Shown here piece after piece: positions 56,927 through 64,000 of a stretch of 64,000 nt of DNA; position 1 is the first letter of the stretch; each line of letters begins with the position of its first letter. The position numbers and the translations under genes are program-made. Source of the DNA: Pseudonocardia sp. DSM 110487 (GTDB taxonomy: Bacteria > Actinomycetota > Actinomycetes > Mycobacteriales > Pseudonocardiaceae); the NCBI RefSeq assembly GCF_019468565.1, contig NZ_CP080521.1, positions 1,860,001 through 1,924,000 of the forward strand, written 5' to 3'. The notes below the pieces were generated by a model that saw only the letters and a program-made list of their open reading frames with translations, did no database searches and was not told where the DNA came from.

Positions 56927-58368
56927 ACGTGATCGAGTCCGAACTGCTCGCCGGCTACCCGCCCGAGGTCGAGATCGCGGCGCGCGAGGTGGCGGCGTCC
57001 GTCGTGGCATCGGGACGCACCCTCGTCGTGCTCGACGACGATCCGACCGGCACCCAGTCCGTCGCCGACCTGCCCGTGCTCACCCGCTGGTCCGCCGAGG
57101 ACTTCGAGTGGGCCTTCGCCCAGCAGGCCTCCGCGGTGTACGTGCTCACCAACACCCGGAGCCTGGATCCCGCCGAGGCCGAGAAGCGCAACCGCGAGGT
57201 CGTGCGGAACGCCCTTTCGGCCGCGGGCGGGGAGGCGCTGGGGTTCGTCAGCCGCAGCGACTCGACGTTGCGCGGGCACTTCCCCCTCGAACCCGAGGTG
57301 ATCGCCGACGAGCTGGCGCAGGCCTCCGGTGTGCACACCGACGCCGTGGTGATCGTGCCCGCGTTCCCGGACGCGGGGCGCGTCACGATCGGGGGCACGC
57401 ACTACATGCGCGACGGTTCGGGCGGGCTCACGCCGGTGGCCGAGACCGAGTTCGCGCAGGACGCGACGTTCGGGTTCAGGTCGTCGCGCCTGGCCGAGTA
57501 CGTGGAGGAGAAGTCCGGCGGCCGCTACCCGGCGCGAGACGTGATCGTCCTCGACCTGAACGTGATCCGCGGCGGGGCCGGTGCGATCGCGGACGCCCTC
57601 GACCGCGCGGCAGGCGGCGCGCCGGCCGTCGCGGACATCGTCACCGAGAACGACCTGCGCGCGCTCGCGCTCGGGCTCGCGGAGGCGGAGCGGCGGGGCA
57701 AGACGCTGCTGTACCGGGTGGGGCCGCCGTTCGTCAGGGGCCGGATCGGGCAGGAGGTCCGCGCGCCACTCACCGCGGACGAGGCGTTCGCGGGGCGGGC
57801 GCCCGGACCCGGCGGTGGGCTCGTGGTCATCGGTTCCCACGTGGGGCTCACCACCCGGCAGTTCGACGTGCTGCGCGCAGAGCACCCGAGCGCCCGGGTG
57901 GTCGAGCTGCAGGTCCGCGAGCTGATGCGCAACATGACATCGAGCGCGGGGATCGGCTTCGAATCGCTCGACCCGGTCGTCGCCGAGGTGGTCGCGGCGC
58001 TCGCGGAGGGCGACGTCATCCTGCACACGAGCCGGACGCTCATGCGGACGGACTCGGCGGCCGCGAGCCTGCAGATCGCGCGCACCGTCTCGGCCGGCCT
58101 GGTCCACGTGGTGCGACGCACGCTCGCGCAGCGCGCGCCGCGGTTCGTGATCGCCAAGGGCGGGATCACATCGTCCGACGTCGCGAGCGAGGGGCTGCAG
58201 ATCCGCCACGCGATCGTCCGGGGGCCGATGCTGCCCGGCATCGTCTCGTTGTGGGAGCCGGTCGGCGGCCCGGCCACCGGCATCCCCTACGTGGTGTTCC
58301 CCGGCAACGTTGGCGACGACCGGTCCCTGCTCGATGTGGTGCGCGTCCTGGCTACCGTCCACCCGTGA
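56923..58368 (+). CDS. Four-carbon acid-sugar kinase family protein (DUF1537, OtnK/DtnK-like)
   Basis: A 481-residue protein. The N-terminal domain has LVVLDDDPTGTQSV (about residues 32-45) and VSRSDSTLRGHFPLE (about 100-114). The C-terminal nucleotide-binding domain has FVIAKGGITSSDVA. These are signatures of kinases for 3-oxo-tetronate or erythronate/threonate. Product phosphorylation at C4 would prepare the acid for decarboxylation or aldol cleavage to dihydroxyacetone phosphate. GTG 56923 overlaps the SDR stop; a GTG two codons later is possible. The aldolase/decarboxylase partner is not in this window. Confidence 0.87.
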   Translation: MNVIESELLAGYPPEVEIAAREVAASVVASGRTLVVLDDDPTGTQSVADLPVLTRWSAEDFEWAFAQQASAVYVLTNTRSLDPAEAEKRNREVVRNALSAAGGEALGFVSRSDSTLRGHFPLEPEVIADELAQASGVHTDAVVIVPAFPDAGRVTIGGTHYMRDGSGGLTPVAETEFAQDATFGFRSSRLAEYVEEKSGGRYPARDVIVLDLNVIRGGAGAIADALDRAAGGAPAVADIVTENDLRALALGLAEAERRGKTLLYRVGPPFVRGRIGQEVRAPLTADEAFAGRAPGPGGGLVVIGSHVGLTTRQFDVLRAEHPSARVVELQVRELMRNMTSSAGIGFESLDPVVAEVVAALAEGDVILHTSRTLMRTDSAAASLQIARTVSAGLVHVVRRTLAQRAPRFVIAKGGITSSDVASEGLQIRHAIVRGPMLPGIVSLWEPVGGPATGIPYVVFPGNVGDDRSLLDVVRVLATVHP

Positions 58369-59603
58369 CGCTTCGTGCCGCGCTGACCAGCGTGCTGGTC
58401 CTGCTGATCGCCGCATGCGGACCGGCGCAGGAGGCGGGGCATCCGACGCCGGCGCCGGGCCGCTCGCAGACCACGGTGTCGGTGGAGGGCAGCCAGATCC
58501 TGGTGAACGGCACTCCGTCCACGCTGTTCGGGTTCCGGGTGGCCAGCGCGGCGATGCGCGACGACTGGACCGACGAGCTCATCTCCCAGCTCGACACGTG
58601 GCGCGACCACGGCGTGAACAGCTTCATCGTGTGGCTGCAGGGCTCGAGCGGTGGGTACACGCAGGTGTTCACGCCCGACGGCGACATCGACCACGACTCG
58701 AGCGAGATCACCTCGATCGTCGGGTTCGGGGACGACGATCAGCACACGTCGAACGGGTCCACCACCGGGCCGGAGGTCATCGAGCGGACCAGGCGGATCG
58801 TCCAGGCGGCCGATGCCCGCGGGATGGTGGCGATCGTCGGGCTGTTCTACCGGTCGGCGGCGGACGACGACTCACGGGACACACTGGCCGCCGCTGCGCG
58901 TACGGCGGCCACCGCCCTGAAGGACTACTCGAACGTCATCTTCAACGTCTTCAACGAGCCCGATCTGTCGAACTCGCTCACCTCGAAGCACAACCTGGAG
59001 AAGTACCTGGCCGCCGTGAAGGAGGCCGCCCCGGGCCGTCTCGTCGGTACCGGGACGGTGGAGGTCGACGACAGCGAGGAGATCGCCGACCTGGATGACG
59101 TCGACGTGCTGATGCACGACGCAGGGAGCGACGGCGGCAAGGCCATCGACGCGTTCGAGGAACTGAAGGACCACACCAGCAAACCGATCATCAACATCGA
59201 GTCGTTCGGTGGCAGCGGACAAGGCTTCCTGGACGACTCGTCGTCCGTGGCGGCCCGGGAGGGCTACTACATCGACTTCCCGGAGTGGCGTCGCATCTTC
59301 GGCGCATGGCGCGACGAGGACTACGTGAGCGGCAGCGCAGGCGCGATCGCCGGGAAGGACTCCTATCGACGCCTGATCGACTACGTCGGTCAGGACCCGC
59401 GCAAGCAGGTCCACCTCATGGTCCACGTGGCGGGCTGGTTCCAGGGTGCCTCGCGGGTGGGCACACCCGACCACCTCGGCGACCCGGGAACGCCGGAGCA
59501 GTGGAACAACGACTTCGACACCGGACCCGATGCGGCTGACGGGACGCCCGAGCACCCGGGCATCCGGTGGATCCTGGAGCGCATCGAGGCACACACCCGA
59601 TAG
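58365..59603 (+). CDS. Secreted lipoprotein with GH5-like glycosidase domain
   Basis: A 412-residue protein starting at a GTG that overlaps the kinase stop. The signal peptide ends in a lipobox VLLIAACG (Cys near residue 20), so it is a membrane-anchored extracellular lipoprotein. The rest resembles a (beta/alpha)8 GH5-like hydrolase: NVFNEPD gives the acid/base Glu (near 195) and INIESFGG the probable nucleophile Glu (near 272). It lies in the same transcription unit as the sugar-acid genes, suggesting that the released sugar feeds that pathway. Identification of the substrate is not possible. Confidence 0.68.
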   Translation: MTLRAALTSVLVLLIAACGPAQEAGHPTPAPGRSQTTVSVEGSQILVNGTPSTLFGFRVASAAMRDDWTDELISQLDTWRDHGVNSFIVWLQGSSGGYTQVFTPDGDIDHDSSEITSIVGFGDDDQHTSNGSTTGPEVIERTRRIVQAADARGMVAIVGLFYRSAADDDSRDTLAAAARTAATALKDYSNVIFNVFNEPDLSNSLTSKHNLEKYLAAVKEAAPGRLVGTGTVEVDDSEEIADLDDVDVLMHDAGSDGGKAIDAFEELKDHTSKPIINIESFGGSGQGFLDDSSSVAAREGYYIDFPEWRRIFGAWRDEDYVSGSAGAIAGKDSYRRLIDYVGQDPRKQVHLMVHVAGWFQGASRVGTPDHLGDPGTPEQWNNDFDTGPDAADGTPEHPGIRWILERIEAHTR

Positions 59604-59630
59604 ACGAGCCCCGCGGCCGCGGGTACCTCC

Positions 59631-61256
59631 TCAGTCCTGGTGGGGGTAGCGGCTCGCGGTCGGCGGCACGAAGGTCTCCTTGATCGCCCGCGGGCTCACC
59701 CACCTCAGCAGGTTGTAGATCGAGCCGGCCTTGTCGTTGGTGCCCGACGCCCGCGCGCCGCCGAACGGCTGCTGGTTGACGATCGCGCCCGTTGGCTTGT
59801 CGTTGACGTAGAAATTGCCGGCCGCGAAGCGCAGCGCGTCGGTGGCGTGGTCGATGGCGGCGCGGTCCCGGGCGATCACGGCACCGGTGAGCCCGTAGGG
59901 TGCGCCGCGGTCGACGTGGCCGAGCACCTCGTCGAAGTCACCGTCGTCGTAGACGTGCACGGCGAGCAGCGGGCCGAAGTACTCGGTGCGGAACACCTCG
60001 TGGTTGTGGTCGGAGCCGACAACGACCGTCGGCCGCACGAAGAAGCCGACGGAGTCGTCGGCCGTGCCGCCCGCGATGACGTCGAGCGTGGGGTCGTCGT
60101 GTGCCGACCGGATCGCGCCCGCCACCTTGTCGAACGACCGCCGGTCGATCAGGGCGCCCATGAAGTTGCCGAAGTCGGCGACGTCGCCCATCGAGAGCGC
60201 CTGCACCTCGGCGACGAGGTCGTCGCGCAGCCGGGCCCACACCGAACGCGGCACGAAGGCGCGCGAGGCCGCAGAGCACTTCTGGCCCTGGTACTCGAAC
60301 GCGCCGCGGACGAGCGCGGTGCGCAGCACGTCGACGTCGGCCGAGGCGTGCGCCACGACGAAGTCCTTGCCGCCGGTCTCCCCGACGACCCTTGGGTAGC
60401 CGGCGTAGTTCGCGATGTTGGCGCCCACCTGCTGCCAGAGGTACTGGAACGTCGGCGGCGATCCGGTGAAGTGGATCCCGGCGAGCGCCCGGTCGGCGAG
60501 CAGCACCTCGGAGATCTCGCGGCCGTCACCGGTCAACAGGTTGATCACGCCCGGCGGCAGGCCCGCCTCCTCCAGCAGCCGCATCGTGTAGAACGCGGCA
60601 AGGGTCTGCGTCGGCGACGGCTTCCAGATCACCGTGTTGCCCATGAGCGCGGGGGCCGTGGGGAGGTTCCCCGCGATGGCGGTGAAGTTGAACGGAGTGA
60701 TCGCGTAGACGAACCCCTCGAGCGGCCGGTAGTCCATCCGGTTCCACGCGCCGGGGCCGCTGCTGGGCTGGTTCTCCAGGATCTGGCGGGCGAACGCCAC
60801 GTTGAAGCGCCAGAAGTCGGCGAGCTCGCAGGCGGCGTCGATCTCGGCCTGGTAGCAGGTCTTGCTCTGCCCGAGCATCGTGGCGGCGTTCATCCGGTCG
60901 CGCCACGGCCCGGACAGCAGCTCGGCAGCGCGCAGCAGCACCGACGCCCGTTCGTCGAACGGCATCGCCCGCCACGCGGGCGCTGCCCGCAGCGCCGCCT
61001 CGACCGACGCCTTCGCCTCGCTGTGCCCGGCGTTCGCGGCCCTGCCCAGCACGTGCGCGTGGTCGTGCGGCGCGACGACGTCGAAGGGCGCGCCGCTCGC
61101 CATGTGCTGGCGGCCGTCGATGGTGACGGTCAGCTCGTGTCGTGTCCCGCCCAGCTCGGCGAGCGCGGCCTGGAGGCTCGCGCGTTCCGGCGAACCCGGT
61201 GCGTAGTCGCGCACCGGCTCGTTCCGCGGGACCGGAGTGGTCGTGATGGCGTCCAT
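59631..61256 (-). CDS. pruA: Delta-1-pyrroline-5-carboxylate dehydrogenase
   Basis: A 541-residue aldehyde dehydrogenase of the P5CDH group, full length. The catalytic Glu is in GETGGKDF (about residue 291) and the catalytic Cys in QGQKCSAASR (about 325). IWKPSPTQTLAAFY is the NAD-site lysine segment. It oxidises P5C/glutamate semialdehyde to glutamate in proline catabolism. ATG 61256 has a GGGGAG site upstream. The proline dehydrogenase partner is not in the window. A palindrome upstream may be its operator. Confidence 0.94.
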   Translation of the reverse strand: MDAITTTPVPRNEPVRDYAPGSPERASLQAALAELGGTRHELTVTIDGRQHMASGAPFDVVAPHDHAHVLGRAANAGHSEAKASVEAALRAAPAWRAMPFDERASVLLRAAELLSGPWRDRMNAATMLGQSKTCYQAEIDAACELADFWRFNVAFARQILENQPSSGPGAWNRMDYRPLEGFVYAITPFNFTAIAGNLPTAPALMGNTVIWKPSPTQTLAAFYTMRLLEEAGLPPGVINLLTGDGREISEVLLADRALAGIHFTGSPPTFQYLWQQVGANIANYAGYPRVVGETGGKDFVVAHASADVDVLRTALVRGAFEYQGQKCSAASRAFVPRSVWARLRDDLVAEVQALSMGDVADFGNFMGALIDRRSFDKVAGAIRSAHDDPTLDVIAGGTADDSVGFFVRPTVVVGSDHNHEVFRTEYFGPLLAVHVYDDGDFDEVLGHVDRGAPYGLTGAVIARDRAAIDHATDALRFAAGNFYVNDKPTGAIVNQQPFGGARASGTNDKAGSIYNLLRWVSPRAIKETFVPPTASRYPHQD

Positions 61257-61330
61257 GGCAGGGGACTCCCCAGGGTCGGCGGTTGTTTGAACCCTAGGAA
61301 GCCGGGCCGCTCGCGGGCTCGTCCGTCCCA

Positions 61331-61354
61331 ACAACGATTCCGGTTCGCCGTTGT
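61331..61354. promoter_or_regulatory. ACAACG-N12-CGTTGT inverted repeat upstream of pruA
   Basis: Perfect 6-bp arms (61331-61336 and 61349-61354) with a 12-base spacer lie about 75 bases upstream of the pruA start and just after the end of the AHSA1 gene. It is a candidate operator for a proline-responsive regulator, on symmetry alone. Confidence 0.35.
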
Positions 61355-61377
61355 CCGGCCGGACGAGCCCGCCCGGC

Positions 61378-61845
61378 TCAGGCCAGCGTCACCAGCAGGG
61401 CGTCGAGCGCCGCGTAGCTCGCGTTGAGGCCGTGCTCCATGCCCGAGTTCAGCATGCCGTCACGTTCCTCGCCGGTGTGGAAGAGCGAAGTCGTCGTGAC
61501 CTTCGTCCGCCCGTCGCCGAGGTCGGTGAACGTCGCGGTCTCGACCGCGACGTGGCCGGGCATGCCGTCCCACTCGAACGTCTGCACGACCCGCTCCTGG
61601 GGGACCACCTCGCGATAACGGCCCTCGAACCCGTCGGTGCCCTCCGGTCCGTGCACGACGATCCGCCAGTGCCCGCCGCGCTTCACCTCCATGCGCTCGA
61701 TGGTCAGCTTCTCGCCGCCGCCCCACCACTGCGCGACGAGGTCCGGGTCGGTGTAGGCCCGCCATACCCGGTCGATCGGGGCATCGAAGACCCGCTCGAT
61801 GTGGATCTCCCGTTCGGCCGGAGTGGTGATCGTCGCCTCGGTCAT
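61378..61845 (-). CDS. AHSA1/SRPBCC family protein
   Basis: A 155-residue START/Bet v1-like domain. IHIERVFDAPIDRVWRAYTDP (about residues 15-35, part) and GTDGFEGRYREVVPQERVV are typical of the AHSA1 group. It forms a hydrophobic ligand pocket and has no membrane span. The ATG overlaps the stop of the upstream ArsR gene (ATGA), the standard ArsR-AHSA1 pair. The ligand is unknown. Confidence 0.87.
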   Translation of the reverse strand: MTEATITTPAEREIHIERVFDAPIDRVWRAYTDPDLVAQWWGGGEKLTIERMEVKRGGHWRIVVHGPEGTDGFEGRYREVVPQERVVQTFEWDGMPGHVAVETATFTDLGDGRTKVTTTSLFHTGEERDGMLNSGMEHGLNASYAALDALLVTLA

Positions 61846-62183
61846 CGCTGCTCGTCCCCTTTCGTCCGCTCGAGGAACTCGCCGAGCCGATCCAGGCGGG
61901 CCTCGAGCATCTGCTGGTACCGCGCGATCCACGCGGTCTCGTCCTCCAGTCGGCGCGGGCCGATCCGGCACACCCGGACCCTGCCGACCTTCTCCGTGCT
62001 GACCAGACCCGCCTCCTCGAGCACGCGGACGTGCTTCTTCATCCCGGTCAGCGTCATGCCGAACTGCTCGGCGAGCTCGCTGATGGATGCCTCCCGCTTT
62101 CCGAGGCGCTCGAGGATCCCGCGGCGGGTCCGGTCGGCCAGTGCCCCGAAGGACTCGTCGAGCCCGCCGGAATACTGAACCAT
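61842..62183 (-). CDS. ArsR family transcriptional regulator
   Basis: A 113-residue winged-helix repressor. The helix-turn-helix is about residues 20-70, ISELAEQFGMTLTGMKKHVR. It lacks the metal-binding Cys clusters of ArsR/SmtB sensors, as usual for the subgroup paired with AHSA1 proteins. The start codon lies in a 20-bp palindrome, so it is probably self-repressing. Its tail ends WIARYQQMLEARLDRLGEFL. Confidence 0.9.
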   Translation of the reverse strand: MVQYSGGLDESFGALADRTRRGILERLGKREASISELAEQFGMTLTGMKKHVRVLEEAGLVSTEKVGRVRVCRIGPRRLEDETAWIARYQQMLEARLDRLGEFLERTKGDEQR

Positions 62184-62193
62184 ATGGCTCAGT
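62174..62193. promoter_or_regulatory. ArsR operator overlapping the regulator start codon
   Basis: ACTGAACCATATGGCTCAGT is a 20-bp palindrome with a single mismatched pair. It covers the ATG (62181-62183). A -35-like TTGACA reads leftward from 62220. Binding here would block transcription and translation of the ArsR-AHSA1 pair. Confidence 0.65.
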
Positions 62194-62238
62194 GTTGCGG
62201 TGGTATCCGTGCGCTGTCAAGCCCGCTCGGCCCACCGG

Positions 62239-63152
62239 CTACACCGACGGGACGACCCCGCCCTTCTTGACGCGGAGCATCCGCCGGACAGCCTCGATCA
62301 CGGCCTCGATCCCGGATTCCTGGAGGAGGACGGCTTCCCCGGGTTCGTCGTCGTCCTTGATGCCGACGATGATCGAGCTCCGGTCACCGCTGGAAACGAT
62401 GATCTGAAACTCCCTGTGGAGGGTGCCGCCGAGCATGATCTGGTGGTGTGCCGTCGGGTCGAGCACGTTGATTGCGACCTCGGGCGTCGCGGTCGTCGTC
62501 GTCCGGACGGCAACGACGTCCGCGTAGTGGTACTCGTTGGTCTCTTCCTCTCGCCGCCGACCGGAGTCGAGGTCCAACACGCACTCGTAGATGCCGAGGT
62601 GATGCCCGGTCGGACAGATCACCATGACGTCGTAGCGCGTGAACCGCCATTTCCGATCGATGCCGATCCGGCCCCGCGCCTGGGCGGTCGGGCCGAAGAC
62701 GGCGATGGGTCCCCGCCCCTGGTCGGCGAGTCGCTGGTGCCCGCCCACCGCAAGTGGGTCGACATCGCGGCTGCGTAGTTCCAGCTCGTCGAGGGTCAGC
62801 CCGAGTCGCTGAAGGGCTCGACCCGCGGCACGGCGGATGTCGTCACGGAGGAGTTGGTCCATCTGCGCGTCCGTCGGCTTCGGCTCGGCCGCCGCGTACC
62901 CGCGTCGATAGTCGCGCGCTGCATCAGTCCTTGCGAGAGCGCGACGAGGGCGAGCAGGCCAACGGCGACCCCGACGAACCACGGACCGTTCATCAGTACG
63001 ACCACGGCGGCGACCGCGGCCACGCCGGCGAGAATCATGATGCGGATGGCGTTGCGCTCCTCGGAGGAGTCCGGTGTCTTCTTGAAGTACTTCCGAACAG
63101 CCTCCTTGCGGCTCTTGCTGCCGACGCCACCTATCGGCACGGTCACGATCAT
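62239..63152 (-). pseudogene. Membrane-anchored conserved protein of the edge operon, with apparent frameshift
   Basis: The ATG at 63152 overlaps the previous stop (ATGA). The first frame (to about 62915) gives an N-terminal segment (VPIGGVGSKSRKEAVRKYF) and two adjacent membrane spans (about residues 38-75). It then runs into Arg-rich nonsense. The other frame continues sensibly from about 62912 as DYRRGYAAAEPKPTDAQ to a long soluble domain (WRFTRYDVMVICPTGHHLGI, then EYHYADVVAVRTT, then REFQIIVSSGDRSSI) and stop at 62239. Adding one base in the GCGCGCG run at 62913-62919 restores about 304 residues. It is a true frameshift, a programmed one, or a base error. The C-terminal domain has no recognised family; it may be a regulatory sensor. 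Confidence 0.6.
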
Positions 63153-63652
63153 GAGGGCTTCCTCCGAGTCCGATCGAGCGCACGCCAGATTCTGGTCTCC
63201 GGAGCGGGAACGTGTACGAGAATGAGCTCGGCGCGCTCGGCGGACAGTTCCCGGACCATCACCGTGACGTGCTTCGGGATACGTCGAGGCGCCCGCTGCC
63301 ATGCCAAGCGGTGGTCCTCCGCAATGAGCAGCTCGAGGACGTGCGCTTCGGGAAGAGTCGTCGAAGCGCGCAGATGACCTTCGATCTGTCGGATCGTCGC
63401 ATCGCTGTGCAGGTGCGGCCGCCGGCCCTGCAGGAGTGACAGAGCCAGGCCGAAGTGTGCTTCCGCATTCCTCGGATCCCCGGTGAGCGCCGCCCTGAAG
63501 GAGCGCACCGCGTCTGGGTACACCTGACTGGCGAGCAGGACGTGACCAGCGCGGACGTGCTCCTCCGGCGACCGCTCCGGTGCGTTGTTGTGGATCACGT
63601 CCGCGATCTGCGCCACCTGTGCCTGCACATCACGGAACCGTCGATCGCTCAT
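63149..63652 (-). CDS. TPR-like protein with N-terminal AQVAQ motif
   Basis: A 167-residue soluble protein. It starts MSDRRFRDVQAQVAQIADVI, closely resembling the start of the next-upstream gene. Residues about 30-80 form a TPR pair (EEHVRAGHVLLASQVYPDAV, AEAHFGLALSLLQG). A helical C-terminal part follows. The ATG overlaps the upstream stop and the stop overlaps the downstream start. The short N-terminal motif could be a shared docking element. No catalytic residues are recognised. Confidence 0.72.
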   Translation of the reverse strand: MSDRRFRDVQAQVAQIADVIHNNAPERSPEEHVRAGHVLLASQVYPDAVRSFRAALTGDPRNAEAHFGLALSLLQGRRPHLHSDATIRQIEGHLRASTTLPEAHVLELLIAEDHRLAWQRAPRRIPKHVTVMVRELSAERAELILVHVPAPETRIWRALDRTRRKPS

Positions 63653-63978
63653 TGCGCACCGGTGATGGTGCGCGCGATGGAGTCGACGGATTCGACCAGG
63701 CCGGCGGAAGCGGTGAGCCCACTGGTGAGCGCGGTCATCCCCTCGACGATTGCGCGTAGCCTGTTCGGGCGGGGAGTGGGTTCGGCCAGTTCCCGCTCCA
63801 CATCGTCCAGGGCTCGTCCCAACGCCTCGCCGGTCTCGACAGCAACCTCGCCGTGTGCCACGGCATCTGAAAGCTGTTTCCGCGTGTCGCGAAGGTCGAC
63901 CACCAGCGGTTGGTTGTTGATGACGGTGTCACCCATCTGTACGACCTGTGCGTTGATGTTGCGGAACGAGTTCTTCAT
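63649..63978 (-). CDS. Small helical protein with N-terminal AQVVQ motif
   Basis: A 109-residue protein starting MKNSFRNINAQVVQMGDTVI, followed by short helices (RDTRKQLSDAVAHGEV, EALGRALDDVERELAEPTP, RLRAIVEGMTALTSGLTASA). The motif and the acidic helical pattern resemble the small adaptor-type proteins found beside bacterial NTPase signalling and conflict systems; this is a resemblance by eye only. The ATG overlaps a TGA belonging to an upstream frame that leaves the window. Coupled to the following two genes. Confidence 0.65.
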   Translation of the reverse strand: MKNSFRNINAQVVQMGDTVINNQPLVVDLRDTRKQLSDAVAHGEVAVETGEALGRALDDVERELAEPTPRPNRLRAIVEGMTALTSGLTASAGLVESVDSIARTITGAQ

Positions 63979-64000
63979 ATGGTGGCCCCTTGATGAGCGC
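63975..64000 (-). CDS. 3' end of an upstream gene of the edge operon (partial)
   Basis: The frame reading AHQGATI-stop ends at 63975, overlapping the ATG at 63978 in the ATGA style used by every other junction in this operon. Only eight codons are visible. It is suggested by the overlap pattern, not by homology. Confidence 0.3.

Noticed and set aside
55663..58368. A 901-residue fusion ending in the acid-sugar kinase
   Set aside because: The first 420 codons are a shadow of the dehydrogenase and SDR genes. The kinase starts at 56923 with a GTGA overlap.

Overview
The window comes from a high-GC Gram-positive actinomycete, most likely Pseudonocardiaceae and plausibly Pseudonocardia. The basis is the very high GC, many GTG starts, ATGA/GTGA start-stop overlaps, leaderless-looking genes, an rRNA spacer without tRNA genes, the character of the 16S/23S sequence, and typical actinobacterial genes (large NAD-glutamate dehydrogenase, EttA, GlbO, a CopD-CtaG fusion). 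The genus call is by eye and was not searched.

Left part (0-14.2 kb). The window opens with a D-amino-acid catabolic cluster: a YheO/DauR-type regulator cut by the edge, divergent from an MFS transporter, a DSD1-type PLP dehydratase and RidA. Next is an ABC exporter-TetR-GPP34 operon, then a prenyltransferase-repeat protein, a soluble Ser/Thr kinase, and an IclR regulator followed by a NitT/TauT-type ABC transporter co-transcribed with a ThDP-dependent decarboxylase-like enzyme. The two promoter regions of the IclR locus carry similar boxes.

Middle left (14.2-28.5 kb). A carotenoid oxygenase is coupled to a frameshifted small membrane protein. A DoxX-like gene and a WHG-type TetR gene diverge over a clear inverted operator. 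An MMPL transporter-NarL two-component block is flanked by gene relics (SnoaL-like, YchF and IS110 pieces) and a tandem repeat. Then come an orphan HTH/degenerate-methylase/HsdS-like fusion, a PP2C phosphatase, a SAM methyltransferase and a CopD-CtaG copper/oxidase-assembly protein.

Centre (28.5-34.1 kb). A complete 16S-23S-5S operon with a good promoter, visible RNase III processing stalks for 16S and 23S, no spacer tRNA and a 15-bp terminator hairpin.

Right part (34.2-62.2 kb). Housekeeping genes follow: an SSB without the usual acidic tip, EttA, a 1051-residue repeat protein with a possible degenerate cyclase-like domain, the approximately 180-kDa NAD-GDH, an alpha/beta hydrolase, a thioesterase, a GH13 glucosidase, GlbO, MscS and prolyl oligopeptidase. 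A MocR/PdxR-type regulator faces an FMN split-barrel protein. A FadR-regulated four-carbon sugar-acid (tetronate-like) operon lacks its aldolase in the window and ends in a GH5-like lipoprotein. Then come P5C dehydrogenase and an ArsR/AHSA1 pair with its operator over the start codon.

Right edge (62.2-64 kb). A tightly overlapping minus-strand operon of unrecognised small proteins, two of which share an N-terminal AQV-x-Q-x-x-D motif, runs out of the window. It is the best candidate here for an undescribed system. Its last gene carries an apparent frameshift.
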